DNA of 64,000 nucleotides from Vibrio diazotrophicus. GTDB taxonomy: Bacteria > Pseudomonadota > Gammaproteobacteria > Enterobacterales > Vibrionaceae. Shown piece by piece: positions 24,289-34,479 of this stretch. The stretch is taken from assembly GCF_038452265.1 (NCBI RefSeq), contig NZ_CP151842.1, positions 1,612,001-1,676,000 of the forward strand, in the 5' to 3' direction. The translations under genes were made by a program, and so were the position numbers. The notes beneath the pieces are model-generated. The model was not told where the DNA came from and searched no databases. It saw nothing but the letters and a program-made list of their open reading frames with translations. The stretch's first letter is position 1. Each line of letters starts with the position of its first letter.

Positions 24289-26895
24289 ATGGCTCACACT
24301 CCTCAAGCCAAATATCGTAAAGATTATACTCAACCATCCCATACCATTTCTCAAATCGAACTGACTTTCGATCTGTATGATACAGAGACGACGGTAACTG
24401 CTGTTTCACAAATTAAACAAATGAAGGACAGTACAATCTTAGTTTTGGATGGTGAAGATCTTAAGTTACAAGCGCTGAAAGTAAATGGCGTTGATTGGAA
24501 CGAATACACTGAACTGGAAGCTGGTTTAGAAATTCGTCAGCTACCGGCGGAGTTTGAGTTAACGGTTGTTACTTTGATCAACCCAGAGGCAAACACTGCA
24601 TTAGAAGGTTTGTATAAATCCGGTGGTGCGTTCTGCACGCAATGTGAAGCTGAAGGTTTCCGCAGAATTACTTACTATTTAGATCGCCCGGATGTTTTAG
24701 CGAAATACACCACAACGGTCATTGCAGATAAAGCTCAATATCCATACCTGCTAAGTAACGGTAACAAAGTTGAACAAGGCGAAGTAGACAATGGTCGCCA
24801 TTGGGTGAAATGGCAAGATCCGCATCCAAAACCCGCTTACTTATTCGCTTTAGTAGCGGGCGATTTTGATGTTCTGCACGATAAGTTTGTTACTCAGTCT
24901 GGCCGCAACGTAGATTTAGAAATATTCGTTGATAAAGGCAACCTAGACAGAGCGCACCACGCGATGGTTTCTTTGATTAACTCAATGAAGTGGGACGAAG
25001 AACGTTTTGGTCTTGAGTACGATTTAGATATCTACATGATCGTTGCGGTTGATTTCTTCAACATGGGCGCAATGGAAAACAAAGGGTTGAACATTTTCAA
25101 CTCGAAGTTTGTATTGGCCAATGATCAAACGGCAACAGACACTGATTATCTTGGTATTGAAGCAGTGATTGGGCACGAATACTTCCATAACTGGACAGGT
25201 AACCGTGTTACTTGTCGTGACTGGTTCCAGTTAAGCTTGAAAGAAGGCTTAACGGTATTCCGCGATCAGGAATTCTCTTCAGATTTAGGTTCTCGTGCCG
25301 TGAACCGTATCAACAATGTTCGCATTATTCGTGGCCCTCAGTTTGCTGAAGATGCAAGCCCAATGTCGCACCCAATTCGCCCAGACAAAGTGATAGAAAT
25401 GAATAACTTCTACACGTTGACTGTGTATGAAAAGGGCAGCGAAGTGATTCGAATGATGCATACTTTGCTTGGTGAGGAAGGTTTCCAAAAAGGTATGAAG
25501 TTATACTTTGAACGCCATGATGGTACAGCTGCAACGTGTGAAGATTTTGTCGCTGCGATGGAAGATGCATCCGGTGTTGATCTGAAGCAGTTCCGTTTAT
25601 GGTACAGCCAGTCGGGTACACCAAAGGTATCCGTAAGCAGTGAATACAATGCTGAAGCAAAAACGTATGCGCTAACGGTTTGTCAGTCGACAGAACCAAC
25701 GCACGATCAAAAAGAGAAGCAACCTCTGCATATTCCTTTTAACATTGAGCTTTATGCAAAAGATGGAAGTGTGATTCCTTTGCAAAGCAAAGGTAATCCT
25801 GTTGCGAATGTGCTGAATGTTACTCAAGCGGAGCAAACATTTGTATTTGAGAACGTGACAGAAAAACCAATCCCATCGTTACTGAGAGAGTTTTCTGCTC
25901 CGGTGAAGTTGGAATATGACTACTCAGATGAAGAGTTAGTATTCTTAATGTCCAATGCGACTAACGAATTTGCACGTTGGGATGCTGGTCAAATATTAAT
26001 GGCTAAGTATATTCGTGACAATGTAACTCGCGAACAACAAGGACAAAAGGTTGAATTACCTGCTGTTGTTGTCGATGCATTCCGCGGTGTTTTATTGAGT
26101 GATTCTTTAGAACCTGCATTTGTTGCCGAGATGCTTTCACTACCGAGCCATAACGAAGTGTCTGGTTGGTACAAGTGTGTAGATGTTGATGCGATTGCCA
26201 ATGTGCTTAAAGCATTCAAAGTTATTCTTGCGACTGAACTTGAAGATGAATTAGGTGCAACATATCAAACGCTAAAACAAAATGAATACACCATTAGCCA
26301 TGAAGCCATTGGTAAACGCGCATTACGTAATATCTGTTTGTCCTACCTAGCGTACACTGAGCAAGGTAATGCTTTAGTGGAGAAACAATACAACCAAGCG
26401 AACAATATGACTGACACTATCGCAGCCATGAGTGCGGCGAACAGTACAGGGCTTGCATGTCGTGAAGCCCAAATGGCGGATTACAGCAATAAGTGGAAAC
26501 ATGACGGTTTAGTGATGGACAAGTGGTTTACTCTACAGGGTTGCAACCCGGCGAGTGATGCACTAGAAGTGATTAAGAAAACGATGAATCATGAAGCGTT
26601 CAGTTTGAAGAACCCAAACCGTACTCGTAATCTGATTGGTGCTTTCTTAAATAACAACCCGGTTAACTTCCATGCGAAGAGTGGTGAAGGCTATCGTTTT
26701 GCGGGCGAAATACTTCGCGAGCTCAACAGTAGTAACCCACAAGTGGCATCTCGTTTAATTGACCCTCTGCTTAAATTCCGTAAATACGATGAAGAGCGAC
26801 AAGGATTAATTAGAAAAGAGCTTGAAGCGTTAAAAGCGATGGATAATTTAGCGAGAGATCTTTATGAAAAAGTCTCTAAAGCACTAGAAGATTAA
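24289..26895 (+). CDS. pepN: Aminopeptidase N
   Basis: An 868-residue zinc M1 aminopeptidase in the cytoplasm that finishes peptide breakdown. The substrate motif GAMEN (MGAMENKGLNIFN) and the zinc site HEYFHNW with the downstream Glu (LKEGLTVFRDQEF) are intact, and the sequence tracks E. coli PepN closely through to the C-terminal SGDLYEKITKAL-like end. The start is set at 24289 (MAHTPQAKYRKDY, matching the E. coli N-terminus), with AAGGA upstream. The extra 23 residues read from an upstream ATT/ATG-free region are rejected. Confidence 0.97.
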   Translation: MAHTPQAKYRKDYTQPSHTISQIELTFDLYDTETTVTAVSQIKQMKDSTILVLDGEDLKLQALKVNGVDWNEYTELEAGLEIRQLPAEFELTVVTLINPEANTALEGLYKSGGAFCTQCEAEGFRRITYYLDRPDVLAKYTTTVIADKAQYPYLLSNGNKVEQGEVDNGRHWVKWQDPHPKPAYLFALVAGDFDVLHDKFVTQSGRNVDLEIFVDKGNLDRAHHAMVSLINSMKWDEERFGLEYDLDIYMIVAVDFFNMGAMENKGLNIFNSKFVLANDQTATDTDYLGIEAVIGHEYFHNWTGNRVTCRDWFQLSLKEGLTVFRDQEFSSDLGSRAVNRINNVRIIRGPQFAEDASPMSHPIRPDKVIEMNNFYTLTVYEKGSEVIRMMHTLLGEEGFQKGMKLYFERHDGTAATCEDFVAAMEDASGVDLKQFRLWYSQSGTPKVSVSSEYNAEAKTYALTVCQSTEPTHDQKEKQPLHIPFNIELYAKDGSVIPLQSKGNPVANVLNVTQAEQTFVFENVTEKPIPSLLREFSAPVKLEYDYSDEELVFLMSNATNEFARWDAGQILMAKYIRDNVTREQQGQKVELPAVVVDAFRGVLLSDSLEPAFVAEMLSLPSHNEVSGWYKCVDVDAIANVLKAFKVILATELEDELGATYQTLKQNEYTISHEAIGKRALRNICLSYLAYTEQGNALVEKQYNQANNMTDTIAAMSAANSTGLACREAQMADYSNKWKHDGLVMDKWFTLQGCNPASDALEVIKKTMNHEAFSLKNPNRTRNLIGAFLNNNPVNFHAKSGEGYRFAGEILRELNSSNPQVASRLIDPLLKFRKYDEERQGLIRKELEALKAMDNLARDLYEKVSKALED

Positions 26896-26904
26896 CAATA
26901 GGCA

Positions 26905-26933
26905 GTGGTGGCATTTCGATGCCACCTTTTTTA
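26905..26933 (+). terminator. Terminator after pepN
   Basis: GGTGGCAT (26907-26914) with ATGCCACC (26919-26926), then a T run. Confidence 0.9.
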
Positions 26934-26970
26934 TTTCTAAACCACAATTCATCGCTGCGGTGATTGGTCT

Positions 26971-27189
26971 ATGAAGCATTACTATTTTTCACTCAACATT
27001 TCGTATCAAGCTTATTTGGCACATTATTCGGGAGCGGCAAGTTCCATTTTAGTTGCAACAGAGCAGGGATTGCGTTTGCAGTTGCCAGCATCAAGATTTC
27101 GGCCATTTCTTAGCCAAATTGGAGTAAAAGGTCGATTTAGATTGATAACTGACCAAAATAACAAGTTTATAAAGTTAGAAATGCTATGA
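26971..27189 (+). CDS. DUF2835 family protein
   Basis: A 72-residue protein with the conserved DUF2835 core: YFSLNISYQAYLAHYSGAAS, RLQLPASRFRPFL and GVKGRFRL. It is small, basic and soluble; no function is known. It lies between pepN and gdhB, with no terminator directly after it. No strong ribosome-binding site is visible before the ATG. Confidence 0.85.
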   Translation: MKHYYFSLNISYQAYLAHYSGAASSILVATEQGLRLQLPASRFRPFLSQIGVKGRFRLITDQNNKFIKLEML

Positions 27190-27374
27190 AGAAAGTTATT
27201 ACCAGATGTTTAAATAGGAATCTTAGTCACATTCTCAAACATTTGGCTGTGTGGAAATGTTAAAAATATTAACGTTTAGTTCCTAAAACTTTTACAATAA
27301 AACATGCATTACCAGCGGTAGGTTATATTCTTACTGCATCCCCTACAAAACATAATTCTAATCTGGAGTCGCCT

Positions 27375-30300
27375 ATGACCGCGCGTGAGACTTTGATGCC
27401 GGTTCTACTTGAAAAAGTTTACCAACTGATTCAAGACAAACTTGAGCAAAAACAACAACCTTTGGTTACTCAACTCGCTCAACATTTATTTAGCAATGTA
27501 TCGCAAGATGATTTAGCTGAACGAAATGAATCGGATTTATACGGTGCAGTTGTCAGCCTTTGGCATCATATCTGTGAGAAGAAGAGCGATGATTACTCTG
27601 TTCGAGTTTTCAATCCAACAGTAAGCCGACATGGTTGGGAGTCTACCCATACGATTGTCGAGATTGTTGTTCCTGATGGTCCTTTCCATGTTGACTCTAT
27701 TAAGATGGCATTAAGCCGACTAGATTTAACTGCCCACCTAATGCTAAATGGTCCTACTCAAATTGATCGTGATGATAAAGGCGCAATCAAGAGCATCAAT
27801 AACGGAGAAGGGCCTCTTCAGTCTTTATTCCATATTGAAGTCGATCGTTTGAGCAATAAAGCAGAGATGAAAACTCTTCAGGATGAACTGCTAGAAATTC
27901 TGCTTGATACCGCTCTGGTCGTTAAAGACTGGAAACCTATGGTAAATAAACTGGATCAAGTTATCAGTCAACTTGAAGCAAATGTTGATCGTCTTCCAGA
28001 ATCTGATCGTTTTCAGGAGACCATGGCATTCTTACGTTGGTTAGGTGATCATAACTTTACCTTCATGGGCTACAAAGAATACGATCTTGTTGAGATTGAA
28101 GGCGACACCACACTAAGACCTACTGATGAAGCGGGGCTTGGTCTTTTCTCACAAAGTGATCGCGTTCGTTCAGTAAAACTATCTGAGTTTTCAGATTCAG
28201 CACGTCTAGAAGCGAAAAAAGCCTACTTATTAATTCTAACTAAAGGCAATAAGCAATCTCGTATCCATCGTCCGGCGTATACCGATTACATCGGAATTAA
28301 AAAGTTTGATGAAAACGGAAAAGTGGTCGGCGAGCACCGCTTTACAGGTTTGTACACATCAGCGGTATATAACCAAGCCGTACAAAGCATTCCTCTTATT
28401 CGCGAAAAAGTGGAACGTATACTCAGTGCTAGTCGCTACCGTGTTGGTTCATACGCTTATAAAGCGCTGCACAACATTCTAGAAAACTACCCACGCGATG
28501 AACTGCTTCAAGCGACCGAAGAAGAATTGTTAGAAGTCGGTATGGGTGTTGTACAAATGCAGGACCGAGATCTTCTACGTCTGTTTGTACGCAAAGACCC
28601 GTTTGGCCGTTTCTTTAGCTGTATGGTGTATGTAACAAAAGAGCGTTACAACACTGAGTTGCGTCGTCAGACTCAACGCATTTTTAAACAGTATTTTGGT
28701 TGTGAACAAGAAGTCGAGTTCACAACGTATTTCTCTGAAAGCCCACTTGCAAGAACTCATTACATCGTTCGTGTTGATAACAACAATATGGACGTGAATG
28801 TGAAGAAAATAGAGCAAAACTTAATGGAAGCATCAACAACTTGGGATGATCGTTTGTCTGAAGCGATCGTGGCGAACTGTGGCGAAAGCAAAGGTTTACC
28901 GCTTTCAAAACAATATCTTCATGCATTCCCTCGTTCATATAAAGAAGATGTAATGCCAGCTTCTGCGGTTGCAGATATTGAGCGCCTTGAAGCTCTCAAT
29001 GAAGAAAACAAACTGGGCATGCTGTTCTACCGTCCGCAAGAAGAAACCAAAGATTCTAAAGCGGTACGCCTGAAATTGTATCACCGTGATGAACCTATCC
29101 ATCTTTCTGATGTGATGCCAATGCTTGAAAACTTGGGCTTGCGCGTGATTGGTGAATCGCCATACGAAGTGATCAAGTCAAACGGTCAGGTTTATTGGAT
29201 CCTAGATTTCTCAATGCTTCATAAGAGTGAAAACCAAGTTGATCTTCGTGAAGCTCGTGATCGTTTCCAACAAGCATTTGCGGCTATTTGGTATGGTGAT
29301 CTGGAAAGCGACGGTTTCAACCGTTTAGTTCTAGGCGCTTCTTTAACAGGCAGAGAAGTCTCGATTCTTCGTGCTTACGCTCGTTATATGCGCCAAGTGG
29401 GTTTCCCATTCAGCCAACAATACATCGAAGATACATTAAGTCACTATCCTGATGTGGCGAAAGGCTTGGTGGATCTGTTTGTACGTCGTTTTGATCCTAA
29501 ACATAAAGGCGCTCAAAAAGGTCAAACTGAACTGATTAACAAGATCACAGAACAGTTAGATCATGTAGAAAGTCTTGATGATGACCGTATCATTCGTCGC
29601 TACATGGAAATGATCCTAGCGACTTACCGCACCAACTACTACCAATTGGATGAAGATAAGCAACCAAAACCTTGGTTAGCATTAAAGATGAAGCCAAAAG
29701 AGATCCCAGAGATTCCGGCACCTGTGCCTGCTTTTGAAATCTTCGTTTACGCGCCAGATATTGAGGGTGTGCATCTACGTGGCGGCAAGGTAGCGCGTGG
29801 TGGCTTGCGTTGGTCTGACCGTCAAGAAGATTTCCGTACTGAAATCCTTGGTCTGGTAAAAGCACAACAAGTTAAGAACACAGTAATTGTACCTGTAGGT
29901 GCAAAAGGTGGCTTCGTTTGTAAGAAACAGTACCTTTACAACACTCGTGATGAAATTTTCGCTGAAGGTCAGCGTTGTTATAAACGCTTTATTCGTGCGC
30001 TATTAGACGTTACAGACAACATTGTAGAAGGCGATCTTGTTGCACCTGTGAGCGTAGTTCGCCACGATGAAGACGATCCATATTTGGTTGTTGCGGCAGA
30101 TAAAGGTACTGCAACATTCTCTGACCTTGCTAACTCGGTTTCTGCGGAATACAACTTCTGGTTAGGTGATGCTTTCGCCTCTGGTGGTTCGAATGGTTAT
30201 GACCACAAAGCGATGGGTATTACCGCGAAAGGCGGCTGGGAATCAGTTAAACGTCATTTCCGCGAAATAGGTATTGATTGTCAAACCACAGACTTCACTG

Positions 30301-32213
30301 CAGTTGGTGTCGGTGATATGGCGGGTGACGTATTTGGTAACGGTATGCTGCTATCAAAACACATCCGTCTACAGTGTGCATTTAACCACTTACATATCTT
30401 TATTGATCCAACTCCAGATGCAGCAAGCAGTTGGGAAGAGCGTAATCGCTTGTTCAATCTTCCACGTTCTAGCTGGGAAGACTACAACCCTAAATTGATT
30501 TCAAAGGGAGGTGGTATTTTCTCACGGAAGGCAAAATCTATTACCTTAACGCCTGAAATTCAGAAGATGTTAGGGACTAAAAAAGGATCGGTTGCTCCAA
30601 ATGAGCTGATTAAGATGATCCTTTGCATGGAAGTTGATCTGTTATGGAACGGCGGTATCGGTACTTACGTTAAATCTTCGCGTGAAACGCACACCGATGT
30701 GGGTGACCGTGCGAACGATGCATTGCGTATCGATGGCCGTGATCTCAACGCTAAGATTGTCGGTGAAGGCGGCAACTTAGGTATGACTCAGCTTGGACGT
30801 GTGGAATACGCACTGAAAGGCGGCCGAGTGAACACCGATTTCGTTGATAACGTTGGCGGTGTGGATTGCTCAGATAACGAAGTGAACATTAAGATCTTCT
30901 TGAACGGTCTGGTTGCAAATGGCGACATGACGATCAAGCAACGTAACCAAGTTCTTGAATCAATGGAAGACGAAGTCGGCGCGATCGTAATTGAAGATGC
31001 GTATGTTCAGTCAGAATCGATTTCTGTGACCGAGCAACAAGGTGTTGCTGTCGTTAAAGAACAGATTCGCTTTATTCACCAATTGGAGAAAGCAGGGCAT
31101 TTGGATCGTGCATTGGAATATATTCCTGATGACGAAACACTGCTTGAGCGTGAAAAACTTGGTCAAGGTTTAACGCGCCCAGAGCTTTCTGTACTCGTCG
31201 CCTATGGCAAGATGGTGTTGAAAGACGAATTGGCTTGTGAAGAGATTGCGAATGACGAGTTCCATGCTCAGCAGCTAATGCAATACTTCCCAACTGAGTT
31301 ACGTCGTAACTATTCACAACACATGCAGAACCATCCGCTACGTGCTGAAATTATTGCAACAGCGCTTGCGAATCAAATGGTTAACGAAATGGGTTGTAAC
31401 TTCGTTACTCGTTTGCAGGAGGAAACAGGTTCAAACGCTGTCGATATTACTAATGCATACGCTGCTGCCCGTGAAATCTACAAGTTAGGTTCAGTGCTTG
31501 AAGAAGTCCGTAAGCTGGATAACAAAGCTGATGCATTAACGCAATACGAAGTGATGTTCCATGTTCGCCGTACTCTGCGCCGTCTATCTCGTTGGTTGTT
31601 ACGTAATCGTCCGGGCAAACAATCAGTTCGTGATTTGATTGAGTTGTACAAAGCAGATGTAGAAGCTATCGCCAACAAACTTGATGATGTTCTTGTGGCT
31701 GAAGAAGTAGAAGAGCACAACGTTATGGCTAAGGCTTGGATCGATAAAGGTATCGAACCTAAACTGGCTAACTATGTGGCTCGTTTGTCTAGCTTACACT
31801 CAGTACTGGATATATCTACAGTGGCTAAGGAAAAACAGAAAACAGTTGAGCAAACAGCCAAACTGTACTTTAACCTTGGCGACCGCTTGTCTCTGCACTG
31901 GTTCTTGAAACAGATTAATAACCAAGCGACAGACAATAACTGGCAAGTATTGGCACGTGCAGCATTCAGAGAAGATCTGGATTGGCAGCAACGTCAACTA
32001 ACCGCACAAGTGCTTAACTGTGAATGTGCAAGTGGTGAGTTGGACGTCATCAAAGCGCTGGATGAGTGGATGGAAGCAAATTCAGTCTCTTTACACCGTT
32101 GGGAAAATATCCTCAATGAGTTCAAAGTCGGTACAGTCCATGAGTTTGCGAAATTCTCTGTTGCATTAAGAGAATTGATGCTGCTCAACTTAAACTGCCA
32201 AGCGGTTGAATAA
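27375..32213 (+). CDS. gdhB: NAD-specific glutamate dehydrogenase, large (180 kDa) class
   Basis: A 1612-residue enzyme of the GDH180 class that converts glutamate to 2-oxoglutarate and ammonia with NAD+, for amino acid catabolism. The N-terminal about 700 residues are regulatory, with ACT-like folds. The catalytic core (about 750-1240) carries GGLRWSDRQEDFRTEILGL, with the catalytic lysine region VPVGAKGGFV just after, and KGGWESVKRHF, VGVGDMAGDVFGNGMLLS and NGGIGTYVKSS. GGAG precedes the ATG. A 185-bp gap upstream holds its promoter. Pseudomonas and Caulobacter homologues give the class. Confidence 0.95.
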   Translation: MTARETLMPVLLEKVYQLIQDKLEQKQQPLVTQLAQHLFSNVSQDDLAERNESDLYGAVVSLWHHICEKKSDDYSVRVFNPTVSRHGWESTHTIVEIVVPDGPFHVDSIKMALSRLDLTAHLMLNGPTQIDRDDKGAIKSINNGEGPLQSLFHIEVDRLSNKAEMKTLQDELLEILLDTALVVKDWKPMVNKLDQVISQLEANVDRLPESDRFQETMAFLRWLGDHNFTFMGYKEYDLVEIEGDTTLRPTDEAGLGLFSQSDRVRSVKLSEFSDSARLEAKKAYLLILTKGNKQSRIHRPAYTDYIGIKKFDENGKVVGEHRFTGLYTSAVYNQAVQSIPLIREKVERILSASRYRVGSYAYKALHNILENYPRDELLQATEEELLEVGMGVVQMQDRDLLRLFVRKDPFGRFFSCMVYVTKERYNTELRRQTQRIFKQYFGCEQEVEFTTYFSESPLARTHYIVRVDNNNMDVNVKKIEQNLMEASTTWDDRLSEAIVANCGESKGLPLSKQYLHAFPRSYKEDVMPASAVADIERLEALNEENKLGMLFYRPQEETKDSKAVRLKLYHRDEPIHLSDVMPMLENLGLRVIGESPYEVIKSNGQVYWILDFSMLHKSENQVDLREARDRFQQAFAAIWYGDLESDGFNRLVLGASLTGREVSILRAYARYMRQVGFPFSQQYIEDTLSHYPDVAKGLVDLFVRRFDPKHKGAQKGQTELINKITEQLDHVESLDDDRIIRRYMEMILATYRTNYYQLDEDKQPKPWLALKMKPKEIPEIPAPVPAFEIFVYAPDIEGVHLRGGKVARGGLRWSDRQEDFRTEILGLVKAQQVKNTVIVPVGAKGGFVCKKQYLYNTRDEIFAEGQRCYKRFIRALLDVTDNIVEGDLVAPVSVVRHDEDDPYLVVAADKGTATFSDLANSVSAEYNFWLGDAFASGGSNGYDHKAMGITAKGGWESVKRHFREIGIDCQTTDFTAVGVGDMAGDVFGNGMLLSKHIRLQCAFNHLHIFIDPTPDAASSWEERNRLFNLPRSSWEDYNPKLISKGGGIFSRKAKSITLTPEIQKMLGTKKGSVAPNELIKMILCMEVDLLWNGGIGTYVKSSRETHTDVGDRANDALRIDGRDLNAKIVGEGGNLGMTQLGRVEYALKGGRVNTDFVDNVGGVDCSDNEVNIKIFLNGLVANGDMTIKQRNQVLESMEDEVGAIVIEDAYVQSESISVTEQQGVAVVKEQIRFIHQLEKAGHLDRALEYIPDDETLLEREKLGQGLTRPELSVLVAYGKMVLKDELACEEIANDEFHAQQLMQYFPTELRRNYSQHMQNHPLRAEIIATALANQMVNEMGCNFVTRLQEETGSNAVDITNAYAAAREIYKLGSVLEEVRKLDNKADALTQYEVMFHVRRTLRRLSRWLLRNRPGKQSVRDLIELYKADVEAIANKLDDVLVAEEVEEHNVMAKAWIDKGIEPKLANYVARLSSLHSVLDISTVAKEKQKTVEQTAKLYFNLGDRLSLHWFLKQINNQATDNNWQVLARAAFREDLDWQQRQLTAQVLNCECASGELDVIKALDEWMEANSVSLHRWENILNEFKVGTVHEFAKFSVALRELMLLNLNCQAVE

Positions 32214-32248
32214 AGTTTGAATTGTTAGCCGAATAAGACAATAATTAC

Positions 32249-32273
32249 GCCCCGTTTAATCGGGGCTTTTTTC
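32249..32273 (+). terminator. Terminator after gdhB
   Basis: GCCCCG (32249-32254), TTTAAT loop, CGGGGC (32261-32266), then six Ts. pyrD starts only 14 bases later. Confidence 0.9.
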
Positions 32274-32286
32274 TATCGGAGGCACA

Positions 32287-33297
32287 ATGCTCTACCGCTT
32301 AGCCAGAACTGGCTTTTTCAAATTGGATGCTGAAAAGGCGCATGATCTTGCCATCCAAAACTTCAAACGTTTTACCGGCACTCCTCTTGATCTCTTCTAT
32401 CGTCAACATCTCCCTAATCGACCAGTTGAATGTATGGGATTAACATTCAAAAACCCTGTTGGCCTTGCGGCTGGTCTTGATAAAAATGGCGAATGTATTG
32501 ATGCATTTGGTGCTATGGGTTTCGGATTTGTAGAAGTAGGGACAGTAACTCCTCGTCCTCAATCCGGAAACGACAAACCACGTCTTTTCCGTATAATTCC
32601 AGCAGAAGGGATCATCAACCGTATGGGTTTTAATAACCTAGGCGTTGATAACCTAGTTGAGAATGTAAAGAAAGCCAATTACGACGGGATTATCGGTATC
32701 AATATCGGTAAAAATAAAGACACACCAATCGAAAAGGGTGCGGATGACTATTTGATCTGTATGGAGAAGGTTTATCAGTATGCTGGTTATATTGCTGTAA
32801 ACATCTCATCGCCAAATACTCCTGGACTGCGCACTTTACAGTACGGTGAAGCACTCGATGAACTATTAGCAGCGCTGAAGGAAAAACAAGCTGAACTTGC
32901 TAGCAAGCATGATAAGTATGTTCCTTTAGCTCTTAAAATTGCACCAGATCTGAGTGATGACGAAATTAAGCAAATTTGTGCATCATTACTTAAGAACCAA
33001 ATCGATGGTGTCATTGCAACTAACACTACTTTGGATCGTTCTTTGGTTGAAGGTATGAAGCACGGCAATGAAGCGGGTGGGCTAAGTGGTAAACCACTTC
33101 AATCTCGCAGCACTGAAGTGATCAAATGTTTATACCGTGAGCTAGGCGATCAAATTCCGATTATTGGTGTTGGTGGTATTGATTCATATGTTGCCGCTAA
33201 AGAAAAATTGTTGGCTGGTGCAAAACTTGTTCAAGTTTACAGCGGCTTCATTTACCAAGGACCAGGTTTGGTAGCGGACATAGTAAAAAACATCTAA
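32287..33297 (+). CDS. pyrD: Dihydroorotate dehydrogenase (quinone), class 2
   Basis: Oxidises dihydroorotate to orotate in pyrimidine synthesis, passing electrons to quinone at the inner membrane. It has 336 residues, with the class 2 N-terminal helix (MLYRLARTGFFKLDAEKAHDL) that inserts into the membrane, the FMN barrel, and NISSPNTPGLR with the catalytic serine. GGAGG directly precedes the ATG. It is followed by zapC as in E. coli. Confidence 0.97.
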   Translation: MLYRLARTGFFKLDAEKAHDLAIQNFKRFTGTPLDLFYRQHLPNRPVECMGLTFKNPVGLAAGLDKNGECIDAFGAMGFGFVEVGTVTPRPQSGNDKPRLFRIIPAEGIINRMGFNNLGVDNLVENVKKANYDGIIGINIGKNKDTPIEKGADDYLICMEKVYQYAGYIAVNISSPNTPGLRTLQYGEALDELLAALKEKQAELASKHDKYVPLALKIAPDLSDDEIKQICASLLKNQIDGVIATNTTLDRSLVEGMKHGNEAGGLSGKPLQSRSTEVIKCLYRELGDQIPIIGVGGIDSYVAAKEKLLAGAKLVQVYSGFIYQGPGLVADIVKNI

Positions 33298-33344
33298 TTT
33301 GTCTTGCGGTGTATAGATTTACGCAAAAGTGACAAGGTAATGTA

Positions 33345-33382
33345 GAGAGGGAATGAGCAAATCATTTCCTCTTTTTTTTTGT
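33345..33382 (+). terminator. Terminator after pyrD
   Basis: GAGGGAATGA (33347-33356) with TCATTTCCTC (33362-33371), with one G-T pair and nine Ts after. Confidence 0.9.
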
Positions 33383-33477
33383 TTTTCCTCTCTTAGAATG
33401 AACTTCAGTTAGTTGGCAAGGGTAATTAAGCGTTTTACCTAAATAGTCTGATAAAAAATATATAGAGAGTCAGGACA

Positions 33478-34020
33478 ATGCTTAAACCGAGTGACAAATG
33501 GAATTGGTACTACTCAGATAGTGAAGGTTATCTGATGCTAGAACTGGGTGAGGATATGGTGTTTCGCACCAACCTTAGCAGCAATCTATTAGTAGATTGC
33601 GCTTTTGCATCTAATCAATTTACCGTTGATGACGCTTCCGACTATCAAACATATAAGGAGCGTATTGATTGCTTAAATCTCAGTGAGCCGCGCAAAGTAG
33701 AATTAGTTCTATATTGTGTAGCCGCTAAACGCTTCCATAAGCCAGTTCAACCTAAGAGCTGGTTCTTCGACTATCAAAGCAGTGGTTATTCTCCAGAAGA
33801 GGGTGAAGTTGTCAGCTTGGTTAACAGTAATGGCCAAGGCTATTTTATCGTCTTAGAAGTGGGCGACAGTGCAAGTCTTTGTGCACTCGTTGACCTTGAA
33901 GATTTTGCGTTAAACGGTTCAAAGCAATTGCGCTTTGGACAGGTTATTAAAGTCATGCATGATCGAATGGCTTCAGCAAATCAAATTTTGCTACCGCAGC
34001 CTATGGCGATGGTAGGTTAA
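33478..34020 (+). CDS. zapC: Cell division protein ZapC
   Basis: A 180-residue FtsZ-ring stabiliser in the cytoplasm. The family start KPSDKWNWYY and the SEPRKVELVLYCVAAKRFHKPVQPKSWFF region correspond to E. coli ZapC. AGGA lies just before the ATG. pyrD-zapC-rlmKL order matches E. coli. Confidence 0.93.
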   Translation: MLKPSDKWNWYYSDSEGYLMLELGEDMVFRTNLSSNLLVDCAFASNQFTVDDASDYQTYKERIDCLNLSEPRKVELVLYCVAAKRFHKPVQPKSWFFDYQSSGYSPEEGEVVSLVNSNGQGYFIVLEVGDSASLCALVDLEDFALNGSKQLRFGQVIKVMHDRMASANQILLPQPMAMVG

Positions 34021-34056
34021 CTTTCCCTAGTATTTTCGTTCCTTTGTTTCATTTCC

Positions 34057-34083
34057 CATCGGCGTAAAGCCGATTTTTTTTGC
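34057..34083 (+). terminator. Terminator after zapC
   Basis: ATCGGC (34058-34063), GTAAA loop, GCCGAT (34069-34074), then a run of eight Ts. Confidence 0.88.
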
Positions 34084-34479
34084 CTCAAATTTGTCATCGA
34101 CAGGTAGGGTAACATCCGTTACTGCTATCTCATTTTTGATTCTGACAAATTAATTACATTTATTTTCCTTCAAATGTGACATCCAAATCGCACAAATCTC
34201 ACCCCCAACTCAACGAAAAATTCCTGTTTTAGCTAATTTTGTAACTAATTTACAGTGTAAAAATGCATCTGGTATAGTCCAATTCAAGGGTGAATAAATA
34301 CTCACTATCGCTATGGGCCCTTAAATTATTAGCTTTAGCCTTAGTGATGATTTACCCGGCGGTTTTTTGGGTAATAGAAAGGATGTTTTGTGTTTTTATG
34401 GATTTGGGGTGTTTAGATTTGGGCAAGTTGTCCATTGTCAGTTATAATCTGACACCATTTTTATTAGCTAAAGAACAGT
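34084..34479 (+). other. Gap before rlmKL with candidate promoter and a doubtful small ORF
   Basis: Nothing conserved was recognised in the first 165 bases. A sigma-70-like promoter may lie at TTTACA (34249-34254) and TATAGT (34273-34278), spacer 18. A GTG at 34290 opens a 75-codon frame (NKYSLSLWALKLLALALVMIY, hydrophobic) that overlaps the rlmKL start by 38 bases in another frame. It has no good ribosome-binding site and I do not call it a gene, although a short upstream ORF that affects rlmKL is possible. Confidence 0.4.
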